Numbered from the stretch's first letter, positions 47,442-59,545 are shown. The stretch is 64,000 bases of DNA from Streptococcus oralis subsp. dentisani (GCF_002096335.1 NZ_NCUW01000030.1:124001-188000); one strand, 5' to 3'. The notes: a model not told the origin generated them from the sequence alone. Translations and numbers: made by a program.

Positions 47442-47480
47442 AGACAATGAGATGAGGCTAGTATTTTATTGTTCTCTTTG
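47440..47480 (+). terminator. Weak terminator after the YozE-family gene
   Basis: AGAGACAAT (47440-47448) pairs with ATTGTTCTCT (47468-47477) with one bulge, followed by TTG. Confidence 0.5.
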
Positions 47481-47487
47481 CTATAAT
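47479..47487 (+). promoter_or_regulatory. Extended -10 promoter of phoH
   Basis: TGcTATAAT, 35 bases before the start codon. Confidence 0.7.
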
Positions 47488-47521
47488 AAAAAGAAATAAA
47501 AGGATTAGAGAGGTTCTTTAT

Positions 47522-48508
47522 TTGAAGGAACATTCAATAGACATTCAACTGAGTCATCCAGATGACCTGTTTCATCTTTTTGGTTCCAATGAGCGCCATC
47601 TTCGTTTGATGGAAGAAGAGCTTGATGTGGTGATTCATGCTCGTACGGAGATTGTGCAGGTTTTGGGAGAAGAAGCTGCCTGTGAGGAAGCCCGTCAAGT
47701 TATTCAAGCCTTGATGGTTTTGGTGAATCGTGGAATGACTGTCGGTACGCCAGATGTGGTCACTGCGATTAGCATGGTCAAAAACGATGAAATTGACAAG
47801 TTTGTCGCCCTTTACGAAGAAGAAATCATCAAGGATAATACTGGGAAGCCTATCCGTGTCAAAACCTTGGGTCAAAAGCTTTATGTGGACAGTGTCAAAC
47901 AGCATGATGTGACCTTTGGAATTGGGCCTGCAGGGACAGGGAAGACCTTCCTTGCAGTCACCTTGGCAGTGATAGCCCTTAAACGTGGGCAGGTCAAGCG
48001 AATTATCCTAACTCGTCCGGCAGTGGAAGCTGGTGAGAGTCTTGGATTTCTTCCGGGTGATCTCAAGGAGAAGGTGGATCCTTACCTTCGACCAGTTTAT
48101 GATGCCTTGTATCAGATTCTCGGCAAAGACCAAACGACTCGTCTCATGGAGCGTGAAATCATTGAGATTGCGCCCCTTGCCTACATGCGTGGACGGACCT
48201 TGGATGATGCCTTTGTCATTCTCGATGAGGCGCAAAATACGACCATCATGCAGATGAAGATGTTCTTGACGCGTTTAGGTTTTAATTCTAAGATGATTGT
48301 CAATGGAGATATTAGTCAGATTGACCTACCGCGTAACGTCAAGTCAGGTTTGATTGATGCCCAAGAAAAGCTCAAGAACATTCACCAAATTGACTTTGTT
48401 CATTTTTCAGCCAAGGATGTGGTTCGTCATCCAGTTGTCGCTCAAATTATCCGGGCCTATGAACCAGCTCCAGTTAAAGATGAAGAAAAGAATCAAGAAG
48501 TGGAATAA
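47522..48508 (+). CDS. phoH: PhoH-family ATPase
   Basis: 328 residues. P-loop GPAGTGKT, Walker B FVILDEAQN, and MIVNGDISQIDLP. Cytoplasmic ATPase linked to RNA metabolism (often neighbours ybeY); role in streptococci unproven. Start TTG at 47522 (MKEHSIDIQLSHPDD) with GAGAGG 7 bases upstream. Monocistronic, ending at the convergent terminator. Confidence 0.94.
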   Translation: MKEHSIDIQLSHPDDLFHLFGSNERHLRLMEEELDVVIHARTEIVQVLGEEAACEEARQVIQALMVLVNRGMTVGTPDVVTAISMVKNDEIDKFVALYEEEIIKDNTGKPIRVKTLGQKLYVDSVKQHDVTFGIGPAGTGKTFLAVTLAVIALKRGQVKRIILTRPAVEAGESLGFLPGDLKEKVDPYLRPVYDALYQILGKDQTTRLMEREIIEIAPLAYMRGRTLDDAFVILDEAQNTTIMQMKMFLTRLGFNSKMIVNGDISQIDLPRNVKSGLIDAQEKLKNIHQIDFVHFSAKDVVRHPVVAQIIRAYEPAPVKDEEKNQEVE

Positions 48509-48725
48509 CTTGTATAGAGCCTGAAAGCATAATATTGAGAGAATACATTTTGATCCCCCTTTTATCTTAAGGTGATGAAAATCAATTTCTTAAAGTTGAA
48601 GCCATTTCTAACATGAGATCATGTTCATTATAGATTATATGGGATTTTTCCCTATGGTAACAGAGGGTTTATAACCCTTACATTGGTTTTGCATATTGTA
48701 GAAATTATACCGTTATAAAACAGAA
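48509..48725. other. AT-rich spacer between phoH and the convergent terminator
   Basis: About 215 bases with no gene or element recognised. A short hairpin-prone segment GAGGGTTTATAACCCTT (48663-48679) is present. Confidence 0.5.
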
Positions 48726-48756
48726 CCCCGTGATTGGATTCATCACGGGGGATTTT
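48726..48756. terminator. Bidirectional terminator shared by phoH and argR
   Basis: CCCCGTGAT (48726-48734) and ATCACGGGG (48742-48750) with T runs on the + side and A-rich flanks on the other. It lies between convergent genes. Confidence 0.88.
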
Positions 48757-49227
48757 TTAGTCATTGAAGAAAAAAGGTGGCGCAAATTTTTTAAGAATTT
48801 CAAAGCAAGTCTGTGCTTCTTCAGCATTTTCACAGATAAGAAGGCAGACATCATCACCACATACGGTGGCAATGATTTGTTTAAAATCAAGTGCATCAAG
48901 AACAGCTCCAAACGATTGGGCAAGGCCTGGCAAGGTCTTGAGGACAACCTGATGCTGAACAGGACGTAGCATGACCAAGCCATCCTCCATATAGTTTTCT
49001 AGGCGTTTTTCCCATTTGGAGATGGAACCAGTATTTAAAACGTAGTAAGAATGATCTGCTTCGCGAACCTTTGATAGATTCATGGTTTTGATATCGCGTG
49101 AGAGAGTGGCCTGTGTGACTTGAATATCATTTTCAGCTAGTAAAGCTTGCAACTCTGCCTGTGTATGAATCTTATTTTTAGCTACAAGTGCACGGATGAG
49201 TTGGTGTCTATGTTCAGATTTATTCAT
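48757..49227 (-). CDS. argR: ArgR/AhrC-family transcriptional regulator
   Basis: 156 residues. N-terminal winged helix (ELQALLAENDIQVTQATLSRDI) and C-terminal arginine-binding, hexamerising domain with GLAQSFGAVLD and TVCGDDVCLLICE. Streptococci carry several ArgR paralogues; which operons this one controls is not shown. It is read after pepX on the same strand, with a 16-base gap. Confidence 0.9.
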   Translation of the reverse strand: MNKSEHRHQLIRALVAKNKIHTQAELQALLAENDIQVTQATLSRDIKTMNLSKVREADHSYYVLNTGSISKWEKRLENYMEDGLVMLRPVQHQVVLKTLPGLAQSFGAVLDALDFKQIIATVCGDDVCLLICENAEEAQTCFEILKKFAPPFFFND

Positions 49228-49243
49228 ATAAAGCTGCCTCCTT

Positions 49244-51517
49244 TTATGAGGGGATGATGATAGTGGACTGTGCTAAATCAACAGTCAAGTGATAGTCTGT
49301 ATTATCTCGAATTGTAATCTCAAAGTCTGTTGTATAGAGAACCAAACGGAGAGTATCTCCTTCTTTAAGTTTGTAGATAGTTGGTTGAAGCTCTAGCTTG
49401 AAATCCATCCATTCATTGGGTTGAATTGCTTCAATCCTTAAGAGGTCACTTCGATTTTGCAAATTAAGGTAGCCTTTGGTGATGACACGTTGGGCGCTTG
49501 GATTGAATGGCAGTTCACAGAGATTTTCAAGCATGTGGTAGCGACCGTTGTCAATGGTTCTAGCACTTAAAACAGCTGGATAAGGCTGTAGATATTTCTT
49601 TTGTCCAAGTTCTAGCAGTTGGGCAGAAAGTAGTCCCTTGTTTGTACTTGATTTGATACGAAGTTTTAGCTCAACTCGACCATTTAAATGAATGTCTTGG
49701 CTTACTGGAAGGTCAATGGTAATCTGATTGGCTTTTCCTTGGTAAAGTTCTGTGTTAAAGGTTTGGTAAGTCTTGCCATAACGCTCAAAATCTTTTTGAC
49801 TATACTGGTTTTGAATCACTTTTTCTTCAGTTCCAAGTGAGAAAGTATGCAATTCATCTTCTTTACCAAAGTCATCAAGACTCTGCCATGTTTGCGGTGC
49901 TGTATTGTCCTGCCAGATAACAGTAGGAAGTTGATATCCTGAGTCAAGTCCTAACAATTTTTTACTTAACAAGGCATTCATGGATTCGCGGAAGTCAATC
50001 GACTGCCAGTTATTCATATAAACATGAGCACCATGATGGAAAAAGAGGTGCTTGCGAATATTGTCAGGAAGAGCATGAAACATCTGATATACATGAAGTG
50101 GTTTGACGTTCCAATCCTGGGAACCATGCGTAAAGACTACCTCAGCTTTAACCTTGTGAGCATTGAGTAGATAGTTGCGATCATGCCAAAATTGATTGTA
50201 GTCACCAGTCTTGCGATCTAATTGTTCTTTTACCTTCTCTAAGTCTGTTTGGTGGGCTTCATTAGCACGGATATAGTCACCGGCTAAGAGATTGCGGGAG
50301 TAGGTCAATTCAGCAAGTGAGTCAAAATCCTCACCTGGATAACCACCAGGGCTGGTTACCAGACCATTTTCACGATAGTAGTTGTACCAAGAGGAAATAC
50401 CTGCTTCTGCGATGATTACTTCTAAGCCATCCACACCAGTTGTCGCAAGACCATTGGACATGGTGCCTAGATAGGAAATTCCTGTTGTTGCGACTTTTCC
50501 GTTTGACCAGTCGGCCTTGATTTGGCGCTTGCGCGTGTGGTCAGTAAAGGCACGGCAACGACCATTGAGCCAATCAATGACATTTTTATATGCCTCAATC
50601 TGCTGGTAGTCCCCATTGGTCATGAGACCTTGGGAATCCTTGGTTCCAACACCCGATACATAGAGATTAGCAAATCCTCGTGGGAGGAAGTAATCGTTGA
50701 GAGTGTAAGAACTATTGATGTGAGTTAGCTTTTCCTCAGCCTCAGAGACGAGTTCGGCTTGACCAAAAGGTTCAACTAAATTCAGCTTAGGCTCCTCAAG
50801 TTCAATGGTATGGGGCAGTTTAATCTCAAGCTCTTCTTCCATCTTGTAGAGAGCCTTGTCGCTGGCTTTGTCGTTGGTCCCTTGGTGATACGGACTTGCA
50901 GTCATAATCGTAGGGATCTGTCCCTCATAGCGAGGACGAATAATGCTGACCTTGACTAAGTCAGGGAGGCCGTCTTTATCAGTATCCACACGACTCTCTA
51001 CATAAACGACTTCACGAATGACATCGTGACTAGAGAAGGTTGCCAAGCTCTTGCCGTTAAAGTAGTGGTAGTGATTATCTTCTGCAATTAGTCCATCACT
51101 AACAAGCTGGTCGATGAGCGTATTTCCCTTTTTGGTTCGAGTGTTGAGTAAATGATAGATATTTTCAATCAAATCTCCGTAAATAATAGGAAATCCAGTT
51201 TCTTTACGGAATTGTTCAGCATCCCCAAAGTCAATAAGAAAGTTGAAGCCCAAAAGTTGAAAAACTACGGTATAGAAAATATCAGCAGTCAACTCTTTAT
51301 CAGACTGAAAGAAGCTCAAAAGATCCGTTTCTTTATCCACAGCTAAAGTGGATAGAGCATAATCGGTATTTGTATAAGTGAAAAAACTCCAGCGGACAAA
51401 TTGTTCAAGTTGTTTTTTTGATGATTGTTCTGGTACCAGCTTCAAACCAAGCTGGGATAACTCGCGCAAAACTTGCGAATGAGAAACGGACAAGTAGCTG
51501 AATTGATTAAAACGCAT
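49244..51517 (-). CDS. pepX: Xaa-Pro dipeptidyl-peptidase
   Basis: 757 residues. Serine peptidase of family S15 that removes X-Pro dipeptides from casein-type and other proline-rich peptides. Nucleophile Ser in [10 protein letters not shown], catalytic Asp/His region in GSQDWNVKP and FFHHGAHVY, and a C-terminal beta-sandwich. Cytosolic: no signal peptide. AAAGGAG precedes the ATG; argR is downstream in the same transcript. Confidence 0.97.
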   Translation of the reverse strand: MRFNQFSYLSVSHSQVLRELSQLGLKLVPEQSSKKQLEQFVRWSFFTYTNTDYALSTLAVDKETDLLSFFQSDKELTADIFYTVVFQLLGFNFLIDFGDAEQFRKETGFPIIYGDLIENIYHLLNTRTKKGNTLIDQLVSDGLIAEDNHYHYFNGKSLATFSSHDVIREVVYVESRVDTDKDGLPDLVKVSIIRPRYEGQIPTIMTASPYHQGTNDKASDKALYKMEEELEIKLPHTIELEEPKLNLVEPFGQAELVSEAEEKLTHINSSYTLNDYFLPRGFANLYVSGVGTKDSQGLMTNGDYQQIEAYKNVIDWLNGRCRAFTDHTRKRQIKADWSNGKVATTGISYLGTMSNGLATTGVDGLEVIIAEAGISSWYNYYRENGLVTSPGGYPGEDFDSLAELTYSRNLLAGDYIRANEAHQTDLEKVKEQLDRKTGDYNQFWHDRNYLLNAHKVKAEVVFTHGSQDWNVKPLHVYQMFHALPDNIRKHLFFHHGAHVYMNNWQSIDFRESMNALLSKKLLGLDSGYQLPTVIWQDNTAPQTWQSLDDFGKEDELHTFSLGTEEKVIQNQYSQKDFERYGKTYQTFNTELYQGKANQITIDLPVSQDIHLNGRVELKLRIKSSTNKGLLSAQLLELGQKKYLQPYPAVLSARTIDNGRYHMLENLCELPFNPSAQRVITKGYLNLQNRSDLLRIEAIQPNEWMDFKLELQPTIYKLKEGDTLRLVLYTTDFEITIRDNTDYHLTVDLAQSTIIIPS

Positions 51518-51547
51518 GGCGCTCTCCTTTAGAAATATTCTAAATTT

Positions 51548-51556
51548 AGTATATCA
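51548..51556 (-). promoter_or_regulatory. Extended -10 promoter of pepX-argR
   Basis: Read on the - strand: TGaTATACT, 31 bases upstream of the pepX start codon. Confidence 0.6.
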
Positions 51557-51701
51557 AAAATAAGGTAAAAAAGATATTGTTGACCTATGATGAAGTCAAT
51601 TTAAAAAGAGGCCGAAACAGGGATCAAACTATCTTAAAACGTGGAGATTTCAGCACAATAGCATTCAGATTTTGAGAACAGCTTGGTTTTATAGGTGAGA
51701 G

Positions 51702-51737
51702 TGAAAGGAATAGTCTTCTACCTTTTCATTCTAGTTT
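51702..51737. other. Hairpin between divergent pepX and dnaE
   Basis: Arms AGAGTGAAAGG and CCTTTTCATTCT pair with short offsets around TCTT. No T run, so it is not clearly a terminator. The rest of 51557-51743 holds nothing recognised. Confidence 0.4.
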
Positions 51738-51743
51738 TTAAAA

Positions 51744-51752
51744 TGGTATAAT
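51744..51752 (+). promoter_or_regulatory. Extended -10 promoter of dnaE
   Basis: TGGTATAAT, 31 bases before the ATG. Confidence 0.75.
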
Positions 51753-51783
51753 AGTACTATATCTAAAGCAAGGAGGAGAAGAA

Positions 51784-54700
51784 ATGATTGCGCAGCTCGA
51801 CACCAAGACTGTTTACAGTTTTATGGAAAGTGTGGTTTCGATTGAAAAATATGTACAAACAGCTAAAGAGTATGGCTATTCTCACCTTGCTATCATGGAT
51901 GTGGATAATCTCTATGGAGCCTATCACTTTTTAGAAGTGACTCGAAAATATGGAATCCAACCTTTAATTGGTCTTGAAATGACCTTGATTATAGACGAGA
52001 AGAGTATTTCTTTCCGTTTTCTAGCTCTATCTACTAAAGGTTACCAAGAGTTGATGAAGTTATCAACTTTAAAAATGACTGGACGAAATAACTGGTCTGA
52101 TTTCACCTCCCACCTCGAAGATGTTGCCATTATTGTTCCCTATTTTGATGGAATCGAACAGCTGGATTTGGGTCACGATTACTTTATTGGGGTTAGTCCC
52201 GATACTCACCAAGAAGTCTTTACCAAATCCATTCTTCCACTGTATCAGGTCAACTCTTTTGAGAAAGAAGACATACAGGTTTTGCAAATCCTAGCGGCAA
52301 TTAAGGATAATGTCAGTCTGAGAGAAGTGGATGTGCATTCACAACAAGGGCTCTTTCTACCAGCTTCAGACTTAGAAGCTCAATTTAAAAATTGCTTCCC
52401 TCAGGCACTTGCCAATCTCCAAGGTGTGATAGAGAATGTTAGCTACCAAATTGATCCAAGTTTAAAACTCCCTCGCTTTAACCCGGAAAGACCAGCGGTA
52501 GAAGAACTTAGAGAGAGGGCTGAGCAAGGGTTGATAACTAAGGGGCTAACCTCAGCTATCTATCGTGAACGACTGAATGAAGAATTAGCTGTGATTCATG
52601 ATATGGGATTTGACGACTATTTCCTTGTGGTTTGGGATTTGTTGCGCTTTGGACGTTCTCAAGGCTACTATATGGGAATGGGGCGCGGTTCTGCTGTGGG
52701 TAGTTTGGTGGCCTATTCACTTGACATCACAGGGATTGATCCGGTTGAGAAAAACTTGATTTTCGAGCGCTTTTTAAATCGTGAGCGTTACACCATGCCT
52801 GATATTGATATTGACATTCCAGATCTTTATAGACCAGAGTTCATTCGTTATGTTCGTGATCGGTATGGAAGTCAACACGTGGCGCAGATTGTCACTTATT
52901 CGACCTTTGGAGCCAAACAAGCAATTCGTGATGTTTTTAAACGCTATGGTGTCCCTGAGTATGAATTAACAAATATTACGAAAAAAATCAGTTTCCGAGA
53001 TACGCTAACGACGGCCTATGAGAAGAATTTGCAATTTAGGCAGGTCATCAATAGCAAGATTGAATACCAAAAAGCTTTTGAGATTGCTCGAAAGATTGAA
53101 GGTTATCCTCGTCAGACCTCTATCCATGCGGCAGGAGTCGTTATGAGTGACCAGGATCTGACAGACTATATTCCTCTAAAATACGGTGAGGACATGCTAA
53201 TCACTCAATATGATGCACATGCAGTTGAAGCAAATGGCCTTCTAAAAATGGATTTCCTAGGTCTGCGTAACTTGACTTTCGTACAGAAAATGCAGGAATT
53301 ACTTGCGGAATCAGAGGGCGTTCATCTGAAAATCGAAGAGATTGATTTGGAAGACAAGGCAACTCTGGCTCTCTTTGCTACTGGAAATACGAAAGGTATT
53401 TTCCAATTTGAACAACCAGGAGCTATTCGACTCTTGAAACGAGTTCAGCCGCAAGTCTTTGAAGAAGTGGTAGCAACGACATCCCTCAACAGACCTGGTG
53501 CTAGTGATTATATCGATAATTTTGTGGCTCGTAAGCATGGCAAAGAAAAGGTGACGGTGCTGGATCCTACCTTGGAGGACATCCTCTCATCAACTTACGG
53601 TATCATGCTCTATCAAGAGCAAGTCATGCAGGTAGCTCAGCGCTTTGGAGGCTTTAGTCTTGGAAAAGCCGACATTCTCAGACGAGCCATGGGTAAGAAA
53701 AATGCCAAAGAGATGCATTTGATGAAGGAAGATTTTATCGCTGGTGCAGTTAAACTCGGGCATTCAGAAGAGAAAGCCAATCAAGTTTTTGCAGTGATGG
53801 AAAAGTTTGCAGGCTATGGATTTAATAGATCTCACGCCTATGCCTACTCAGCCCTGGCATTTCAGCTTGCTTATTTCAAGACGCATTATCCTGCTATTTT
53901 CTTCCAAGTCATGTTGAATTACTCCAGCAGTGATTACATAGTAGATGCTCTGCAGATGGGATTTGAAGTAGCGTCTTTAGCAATCAACAGCATTCCCTAT
54001 CATGATAAGATTACCCAGAAGACAATCTATCTTGGTTTGAAAGCCATTAAGGGTATGCCAAGAGATTTTTCTTATTGGATTATCGAAAATCGTCCTTTCT
54101 CAAGTATTGAAGATTTCGTCACACGTCTTCCTAAGAATTACAAGAAACTATCGCTTTTGTCTCCTTTGGTTGAACTTGGGCTCTTTGATGACTTTGACAA
54201 GAACCGCCAGAAAATCCTAGTGAACCTACCAAACCTATTTGTCTTTGTTGAGGAGTTGGGAGGACTATTTGCAGATGCAAGCTATAGTTGGACGGAGGCT
54301 GATGATTTCTCAGAAGCAGAGAAATTTTACAAGGAGCAGGAACTGATTGGGGTTGGTATCAGTGCTCATCCTATCCAAACGCTTGCCAAACAAGCCCTTT
54401 ATCCAACGACACCCATTGCTACTCTTACCGAGGGGAGTCAAGCAACACTTCTAGTTGAAGTGCAAAAGCTAAAAGTCATTCGAACCAAGAAGGGCGAAAG
54501 CATGGCCTTTCTACAGGTTCATGATAGTAAGTCTCGGATGGATGTGACTGTATTTTCGGATCAGTATCGAAAATTCGCCTCTATCTTATCCGAAGGGAAA
54601 TTTTACTATATCAATGGGAAGGTTCAATCTCGAGATGGTCGTCTGCAAATGATTGCACAAGATTTGAAAGAAGCAGTAGCGGAACGATTCTGGATTCAAG

Positions 54701-54885
54701 TTAAAAATCATGAAAATGATAAAGAGATTTCAAATATTCTAGAACAATACAAAGGCCCAATCCCTGTCATTATCAGGTATGAAGAGGAACAAAAAACGGT
54801 TGTTTCTACACAACATTTTGTAAGAAAAGATTCTACTCTACAGGAAAAATTAGAGGGAATTGCTATGAAAACGATTTATCGCTAA
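51784..54885 (+). CDS. dnaE: DNA polymerase III subunit alpha (DnaE)
   Basis: 1033 residues. Class C polymerase that extends primers on the lagging strand before PolC takes over in Firmicutes. N-terminal PHP domain, palm motif PDIDIDIPD with the catalytic aspartates, MGMGRGSAVGS, GYGFNRSHAYAYS, and a C-terminal OB fold (about 890-980). It is DnaE rather than PolC because there is no inserted exonuclease and the length fits. AAGGAGG precedes the ATG. Confidence 0.97.
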   Translation: MIAQLDTKTVYSFMESVVSIEKYVQTAKEYGYSHLAIMDVDNLYGAYHFLEVTRKYGIQPLIGLEMTLIIDEKSISFRFLALSTKGYQELMKLSTLKMTGRNNWSDFTSHLEDVAIIVPYFDGIEQLDLGHDYFIGVSPDTHQEVFTKSILPLYQVNSFEKEDIQVLQILAAIKDNVSLREVDVHSQQGLFLPASDLEAQFKNCFPQALANLQGVIENVSYQIDPSLKLPRFNPERPAVEELRERAEQGLITKGLTSAIYRERLNEELAVIHDMGFDDYFLVVWDLLRFGRSQGYYMGMGRGSAVGSLVAYSLDITGIDPVEKNLIFERFLNRERYTMPDIDIDIPDLYRPEFIRYVRDRYGSQHVAQIVTYSTFGAKQAIRDVFKRYGVPEYELTNITKKISFRDTLTTAYEKNLQFRQVINSKIEYQKAFEIARKIEGYPRQTSIHAAGVVMSDQDLTDYIPLKYGEDMLITQYDAHAVEANGLLKMDFLGLRNLTFVQKMQELLAESEGVHLKIEEIDLEDKATLALFATGNTKGIFQFEQPGAIRLLKRVQPQVFEEVVATTSLNRPGASDYIDNFVARKHGKEKVTVLDPTLEDILSSTYGIMLYQEQVMQVAQRFGGFSLGKADILRRAMGKKNAKEMHLMKEDFIAGAVKLGHSEEKANQVFAVMEKFAGYGFNRSHAYAYSALAFQLAYFKTHYPAIFFQVMLNYSSSDYIVDALQMGFEVASLAINSIPYHDKITQKTIYLGLKAIKGMPRDFSYWIIENRPFSSIEDFVTRLPKNYKKLSLLSPLVELGLFDDFDKNRQKILVNLPNLFVFVEELGGLFADASYSWTEADDFSEAEKFYKEQELIGVGISAHPIQTLAKQALYPTTPIATLTEGSQATLLVEVQKLKVIRTKKGESMAFLQVHDSKSRMDVTVFSDQYRKFASILSEGKFYYINGKVQSRDGRLQMIAQDLKEAVAERFWIQVKNHENDKEISNILEQYKGPIPVIIRYEEEQKTVVSTQHFVRKDSTLQEKLEGIAMKTIYR

Positions 54886-54920
54886 AAATACGGAAAATAG
54901 AAGAATTTTCGATTTAAATG

Positions 54921-54929
54921 TGGTATAAT
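54921..54929 (+). promoter_or_regulatory. Extended -10 promoter of pfkA-pyk
   Basis: TGGTATAAT, 36 bases before pfkA. Confidence 0.75.
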
Positions 54930-54944
54930 CAGTAAGAATGTTAA

Positions 54945-55973
<1,029 letters not shown>

Positions 55974-56039
55974 TCAACTTTCATTAATTTGGTAACATGA
56001 CCATAAAAGGTCGAATTATATAAAGGAGTCACAAAAATC

Positions 56040-57545
56040 ATGAACAAACGTGTAAAAATCGTTGCAACTTTAGGTCCTGCGGTTGAAATCCGTGGAGGTA
56101 AAAAATTCGGTGAAGACGGATACTGGGGTGAAAAACTTGACGTTGAAGCTTCAGCTAAAAATATTGCTCAGCTGATTGAAGCTGGAGCAAACACTTTCCG
56201 TTTCAACTTCTCACACGGTGACCACCAAGAACAAGGTGAGCGTATGGCAACTGTTAAACTTGCTGAAAAAATTGCAGGTAAAAAAGTTGGTTTCCTTCTT
56301 GATACTAAAGGACCTGAAATCCGTACTGAATTGTTCGAAGGTGATGCAAAAGAGTACTCTTACAAAACTGGTGAAAAAATCCGCGTTGCGACTAAACAAG
56401 GAATCAAATCAACTCGTGAAGTGATTGCTTTGAACGTTGCTGGTGCTCTTGATATCTACGATGATGTTGAAGTTGGTCATCAAGTCTTGGTTGACGATGG
56501 TAAACTTGGTCTTCGCGTTTTCTCAAAAGATGATGAAACTCGCGAATTTGAAGTTGTAGTTGAAAATGATGGTATCATTGCTAAACAAAAAGGTGTAAAC
56601 ATCCCTAACACTAAAATTCCTTTCCCAGCTCTTGCTGAGCGTGATAACGACGATATCCGCTTCGGTCTTGAACAAGGTATCAACTTCATCGCGATTTCAT
56701 TTGTACGTACTGCAAAAGACGTCAACGAAGTTCGTGCAATCTGTGAAGAAACTGGTAATGGACACGTTCAATTGTTTGCAAAAATCGAAAACCAACAAGG
56801 TATCGATAATTTGGACGAAATCATTGAAGCTGCTGACGGTATCATGATTGCCCGTGGTGACATGGGTATCGAAGTACCATTCGAAATGGTTCCAGTTTAC
56901 CAAAAAATGATCATTACTAAAGTCAATGCAGCTGGTAAAGTTGTTATTACAGCAACAAACATGCTTGAAACAATGACTGAAAAACCACGTGCAACTCGTT
57001 CAGAAGTATCAGACGTATTTAACGCTGTTATCGACGGAACTGACGCTACAATGCTTTCAGGTGAGTCTGCAAACGGTAAATACCCACTTGAGTCAGTAAC
57101 TACAATGGCTACGATCGACAAGAACGCTCAAACTCTTCTTAACGAGTACGGACGTTTGAACTCAGATACTTTCGAACGTAACTCTAAGACAGAAGTTATG
57201 GCTTCAGCTGTTAAAGATGCTACTAACTCAATGAACATCAAATTGGTTGTTACCCTTACTAAGACTGGTCACACAGCACGTTTGATTTCTAAATACCGTC
57301 CAAATGCTGATATCTTAGCATTGACATTCGATGAATTGACAGAGCGTGGATTGATGTTGAACTGGGGTGTTATCCCAATGTTGACTGAAACTCCATCATC
57401 AACTGATGATATGTTCGAAATCGCTGAACGTAAAGCAGTTGAAGCAGGGCTTGTAGAATCTGGTGACGATATCGTTATCGTTGCAGGTGTGCCGCTTGGA
57501 GAAGCTGTCCGTACAAACACAATGCGTATCCGTACAGTACGTTAA
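56040..57545 (+). CDS. pyk: Pyruvate kinase
   Basis: 501 residues. Last ATP-making step of glycolysis; activated by fructose 1,6-bisphosphate in streptococci. FRFNFSHGDH, LLDTKGPEIRT, FAKIENQQGIDNLDEI, MIARGDMGIEVP, and the C-terminal regulatory domain. AAAGGAG precedes the ATG. Confidence 0.98.
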   Translation: MNKRVKIVATLGPAVEIRGGKKFGEDGYWGEKLDVEASAKNIAQLIEAGANTFRFNFSHGDHQEQGERMATVKLAEKIAGKKVGFLLDTKGPEIRTELFEGDAKEYSYKTGEKIRVATKQGIKSTREVIALNVAGALDIYDDVEVGHQVLVDDGKLGLRVFSKDDETREFEVVVENDGIIAKQKGVNIPNTKIPFPALAERDNDDIRFGLEQGINFIAISFVRTAKDVNEVRAICEETGNGHVQLFAKIENQQGIDNLDEIIEAADGIMIARGDMGIEVPFEMVPVYQKMIITKVNAAGKVVITATNMLETMTEKPRATRSEVSDVFNAVIDGTDATMLSGESANGKYPLESVTTMATIDKNAQTLLNEYGRLNSDTFERNSKTEVMASAVKDATNSMNIKLVVTLTKTGHTARLISKYRPNADILALTFDELTERGLMLNWGVIPMLTETPSSTDDMFEIAERKAVEAGLVESGDDIVIVAGVPLGEAVRTNTMRIRTVR

Positions 57546-57560
57546 TCTAACATTTCAAAG

Positions 57561-57602
57561 CCTATCATATCAAGCTTCATGGCTTGTGTGATAGGTCTTT
57601 TT
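57561..57602 (+). terminator. Terminator after pyk
   Basis: CCTATCATATCAAGC (57561-57575) pairs with GGCTTGTGTGATAGG (57581-57595) with mismatch and G-T pairs, followed by TCTTTTTT. Confidence 0.85.
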
Positions 57603-57667
57603 TCTATTTTAGAAGATAAAAAGAGAGAGAATTTTATTAAACAGAAATGGGAAAAATAGGAGAACTA

Positions 57668-57676
57668 TGGTATAAT
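57668..57676 (+). promoter_or_regulatory. Extended -10 promoter of the murA operon
   Basis: TGGTATAAT, 42 bases before murA. Confidence 0.75.
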
Positions 57677-57718
57677 AGAATGTAAAGACCTTTTTAGTAA
57701 ATTTTGAAAGAGTATAAC

Positions 57719-58978
57719 ATGAGAAAAATTGTCATCAATGGTGGACATCCATTGCAAGGTGAAATCACTATTAGCGGTGCTAAGAATAGTGTTGTAGCAT
57801 TAATTCCTGCTATTATACTGGCAGATGATGTTGTCACTTTGGATTGTGTCCCAGATATTTCAGACGTTGCTAGTCTTGTAGAGATTATGGAAATCATGGG
57901 AGCGAAAGTAAAACGCTACGATGATGTTTTGGAGATTGATCCTAGAGGTGTTCAGAATATCCCAATGCCTTATGGCAAGATCAATAGCCTTCGTGCATCT
58001 TATTATTTCTATGGAAGTCTTTTAGGTCGCTTTGGTGAAGCTACGGTTGGACTTCCTGGCGGATGTGATCTGGGACCCCGTCCGATTGATCTTCATCTCA
58101 AAGCTTTCGAAGCTATGGGAGCTAAGGTGAGTTATGAGGGAGACAATATGAATTTGTCTGCTCAAGGAATGGGTCTTCATGGTGCAAGTATCTACATGGA
58201 TACAGTCAGTGTTGGTGCGACGATTAATACCATGATTGCGGCTGTTAAAGCTAAGGGACGTACTGTCATTGAAAATGCAGCTCGTGAACCAGAAATCATA
58301 GATGTGGCTACCCTTTTGAATAATATGGGGGCCCACATTCGTGGTGCAGGGACTGATATTATCATTATTGATGGTGTCGAGAAACTTCATGGAACGCGCC
58401 ACCAGGTCATTCCAGACCGCATTGAAGCTGGAACCTATATTTCACTTGCTGCAGCGGTTGGTACAGGAATCCGTATTAACAATGTTCTTTATGAACACTT
58501 AGAAGGATTTATCGCCAAACTAGAGGAAATGGGCGTTCGTATGACGGTCTCTGAAGATAGTATCTTCGTTGAAGAGCAATCTGATTTGAAGGCTATCAAT
58601 ATCAAAACAGCTCCCTATCCTGGTTTTGCAACGGATTTGCAACAGCCTATCACACCGCTTTTGCTGACAGCTCAAGGTCGTGGTACTATTATTGACACGA
58701 TTTATGAGAAACGTGTCAATCATGTCTTTGAGTTAGCGAAAATGGATGCAGATATTATGACTACAAATGACCATATTTTCTACACTGGTGGACGTGTTCT
58801 GCATGGTGCCAAGGTGAAAGCTACAGACTTGCGAGCTGGTGCTGCACTTGTCATCGCTGGCTTGATGGCTCAAGGTCAGACTGAAATTACGAATATTGAG
58901 TTTATCCTTCGTGGTTACTCAGATATTATTGAAAAATTACGCAGTCTCGGAGCAGATATTACACTTGTTGAAGACTAA
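57719..58978 (+). CDS. murA: UDP-N-acetylglucosamine 1-carboxyvinyltransferase
   Basis: 419 residues. First committed step of peptidoglycan synthesis; target of fosfomycin. EPSP-synthase fold with [12 protein letters not shown] and the catalytic Cys in [15 protein letters not shown]. Low-GC Gram-positives have two MurA paralogues; which one this is cannot be told from the window alone. ATG 57719 is preceded by GAAAGAG; a TTG at 57704 would add five residues. Confidence 0.96.
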   Translation: MRKIVINGGHPLQGEITISGAKNSVVALIPAIILADDVVTLDCVPDISDVASLVEIMEIMGAKVKRYDDVLEIDPRGVQNIPMPYGKINSLRASYYFYGSLLGRFGEATVGLPGGCDLGPRPIDLHLKAFEAMGAKVSYEGDNMNLSAQGMGLHGASIYMDTVSVGATINTMIAAVKAKGRTVIENAAREPEIIDVATLLNNMGAHIRGAGTDIIIIDGVEKLHGTRHQVIPDRIEAGTYISLAAAVGTGIRINNVLYEHLEGFIAKLEEMGVRMTVSEDSIFVEEQSDLKAINIKTAPYPGFATDLQQPITPLLLTAQGRGTIIDTIYEKRVNHVFELAKMDADIMTTNDHIFYTGGRVLHGAKVKATDLRAGAALVIAGLMAQGQTEITNIEFILRGYSDIIEKLRSLGADITLVED

Positions 58979-58993
58979 ACCGTTGAGGTGATT

Positions 58994-59545
58994 ATGAATA
59001 TTTGGACCAAATTAGCAATGTTTTCTTTCTTTGAAACGGAGCGCTTGTATTTGCGTCCTTTCTTTTTTAGTGATAGTCAAGCTTTTCACGAGATTGCTTC
59101 AGATCCTGAAAATCTACAATTTATTTTTCCCAGTCAAGCAAGTTTAGAAGAAAGTCAGTACGCACTTGCTAACTATTTTATGAAGACTCCTCTAGGTGTC
59201 TGGGCCATTTGTCACCAAGATAATCAGGAGATGATTGGCTCCATTAAATTTGAAAAGATCGATGAAATCAAGAAAGAGGCAGAAATTGGTTATTTCTTAA
59301 AAAAGGATTCTTGGTCACAGGGTTTTATGACAGAAGTAGTTACCAAACTATGTCAGCTTTCATTTGAAGAATTTGGTTTAAAACAATTATCCATCATCAC
59401 TCATCTGGAGAATCAAGCTAGTCAGAAAGTCGCCTTAAAATCGGGATTTAGTCTCTTCCGACAGTTTAAGGGGAGCGATCGCTATACACGAAAAATGAGG
59501 GACTACCTTGAATTTCGATACATAAAAGGAGAGTTCAGTGAGTAA
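58994..59545 (+). CDS. GNAT-family N-acetyltransferase
   Basis: 183 residues. RimJ/RimL-like GNAT fold: ETERLYLRPFFFSDSQAF, EIGYFLKKDSWSQGFMTE (acetyl-CoA site region), and LENQASQKVALKSGF. The substrate is unknown. ATG 58994 has GAGG (58985-58988) upstream; GTG 58988 is an alternative. It sits between murA and the CBS-domain gene and overlaps the latter by 8 bases. Confidence 0.87.
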   Translation: MNIWTKLAMFSFFETERLYLRPFFFSDSQAFHEIASDPENLQFIFPSQASLEESQYALANYFMKTPLGVWAICHQDNQEMIGSIKFEKIDEIKKEAEIGYFLKKDSWSQGFMTEVVTKLCQLSFEEFGLKQLSIITHLENQASQKVALKSGFSLFRQFKGSDRYTRKMRDYLEFRYIKGEFSE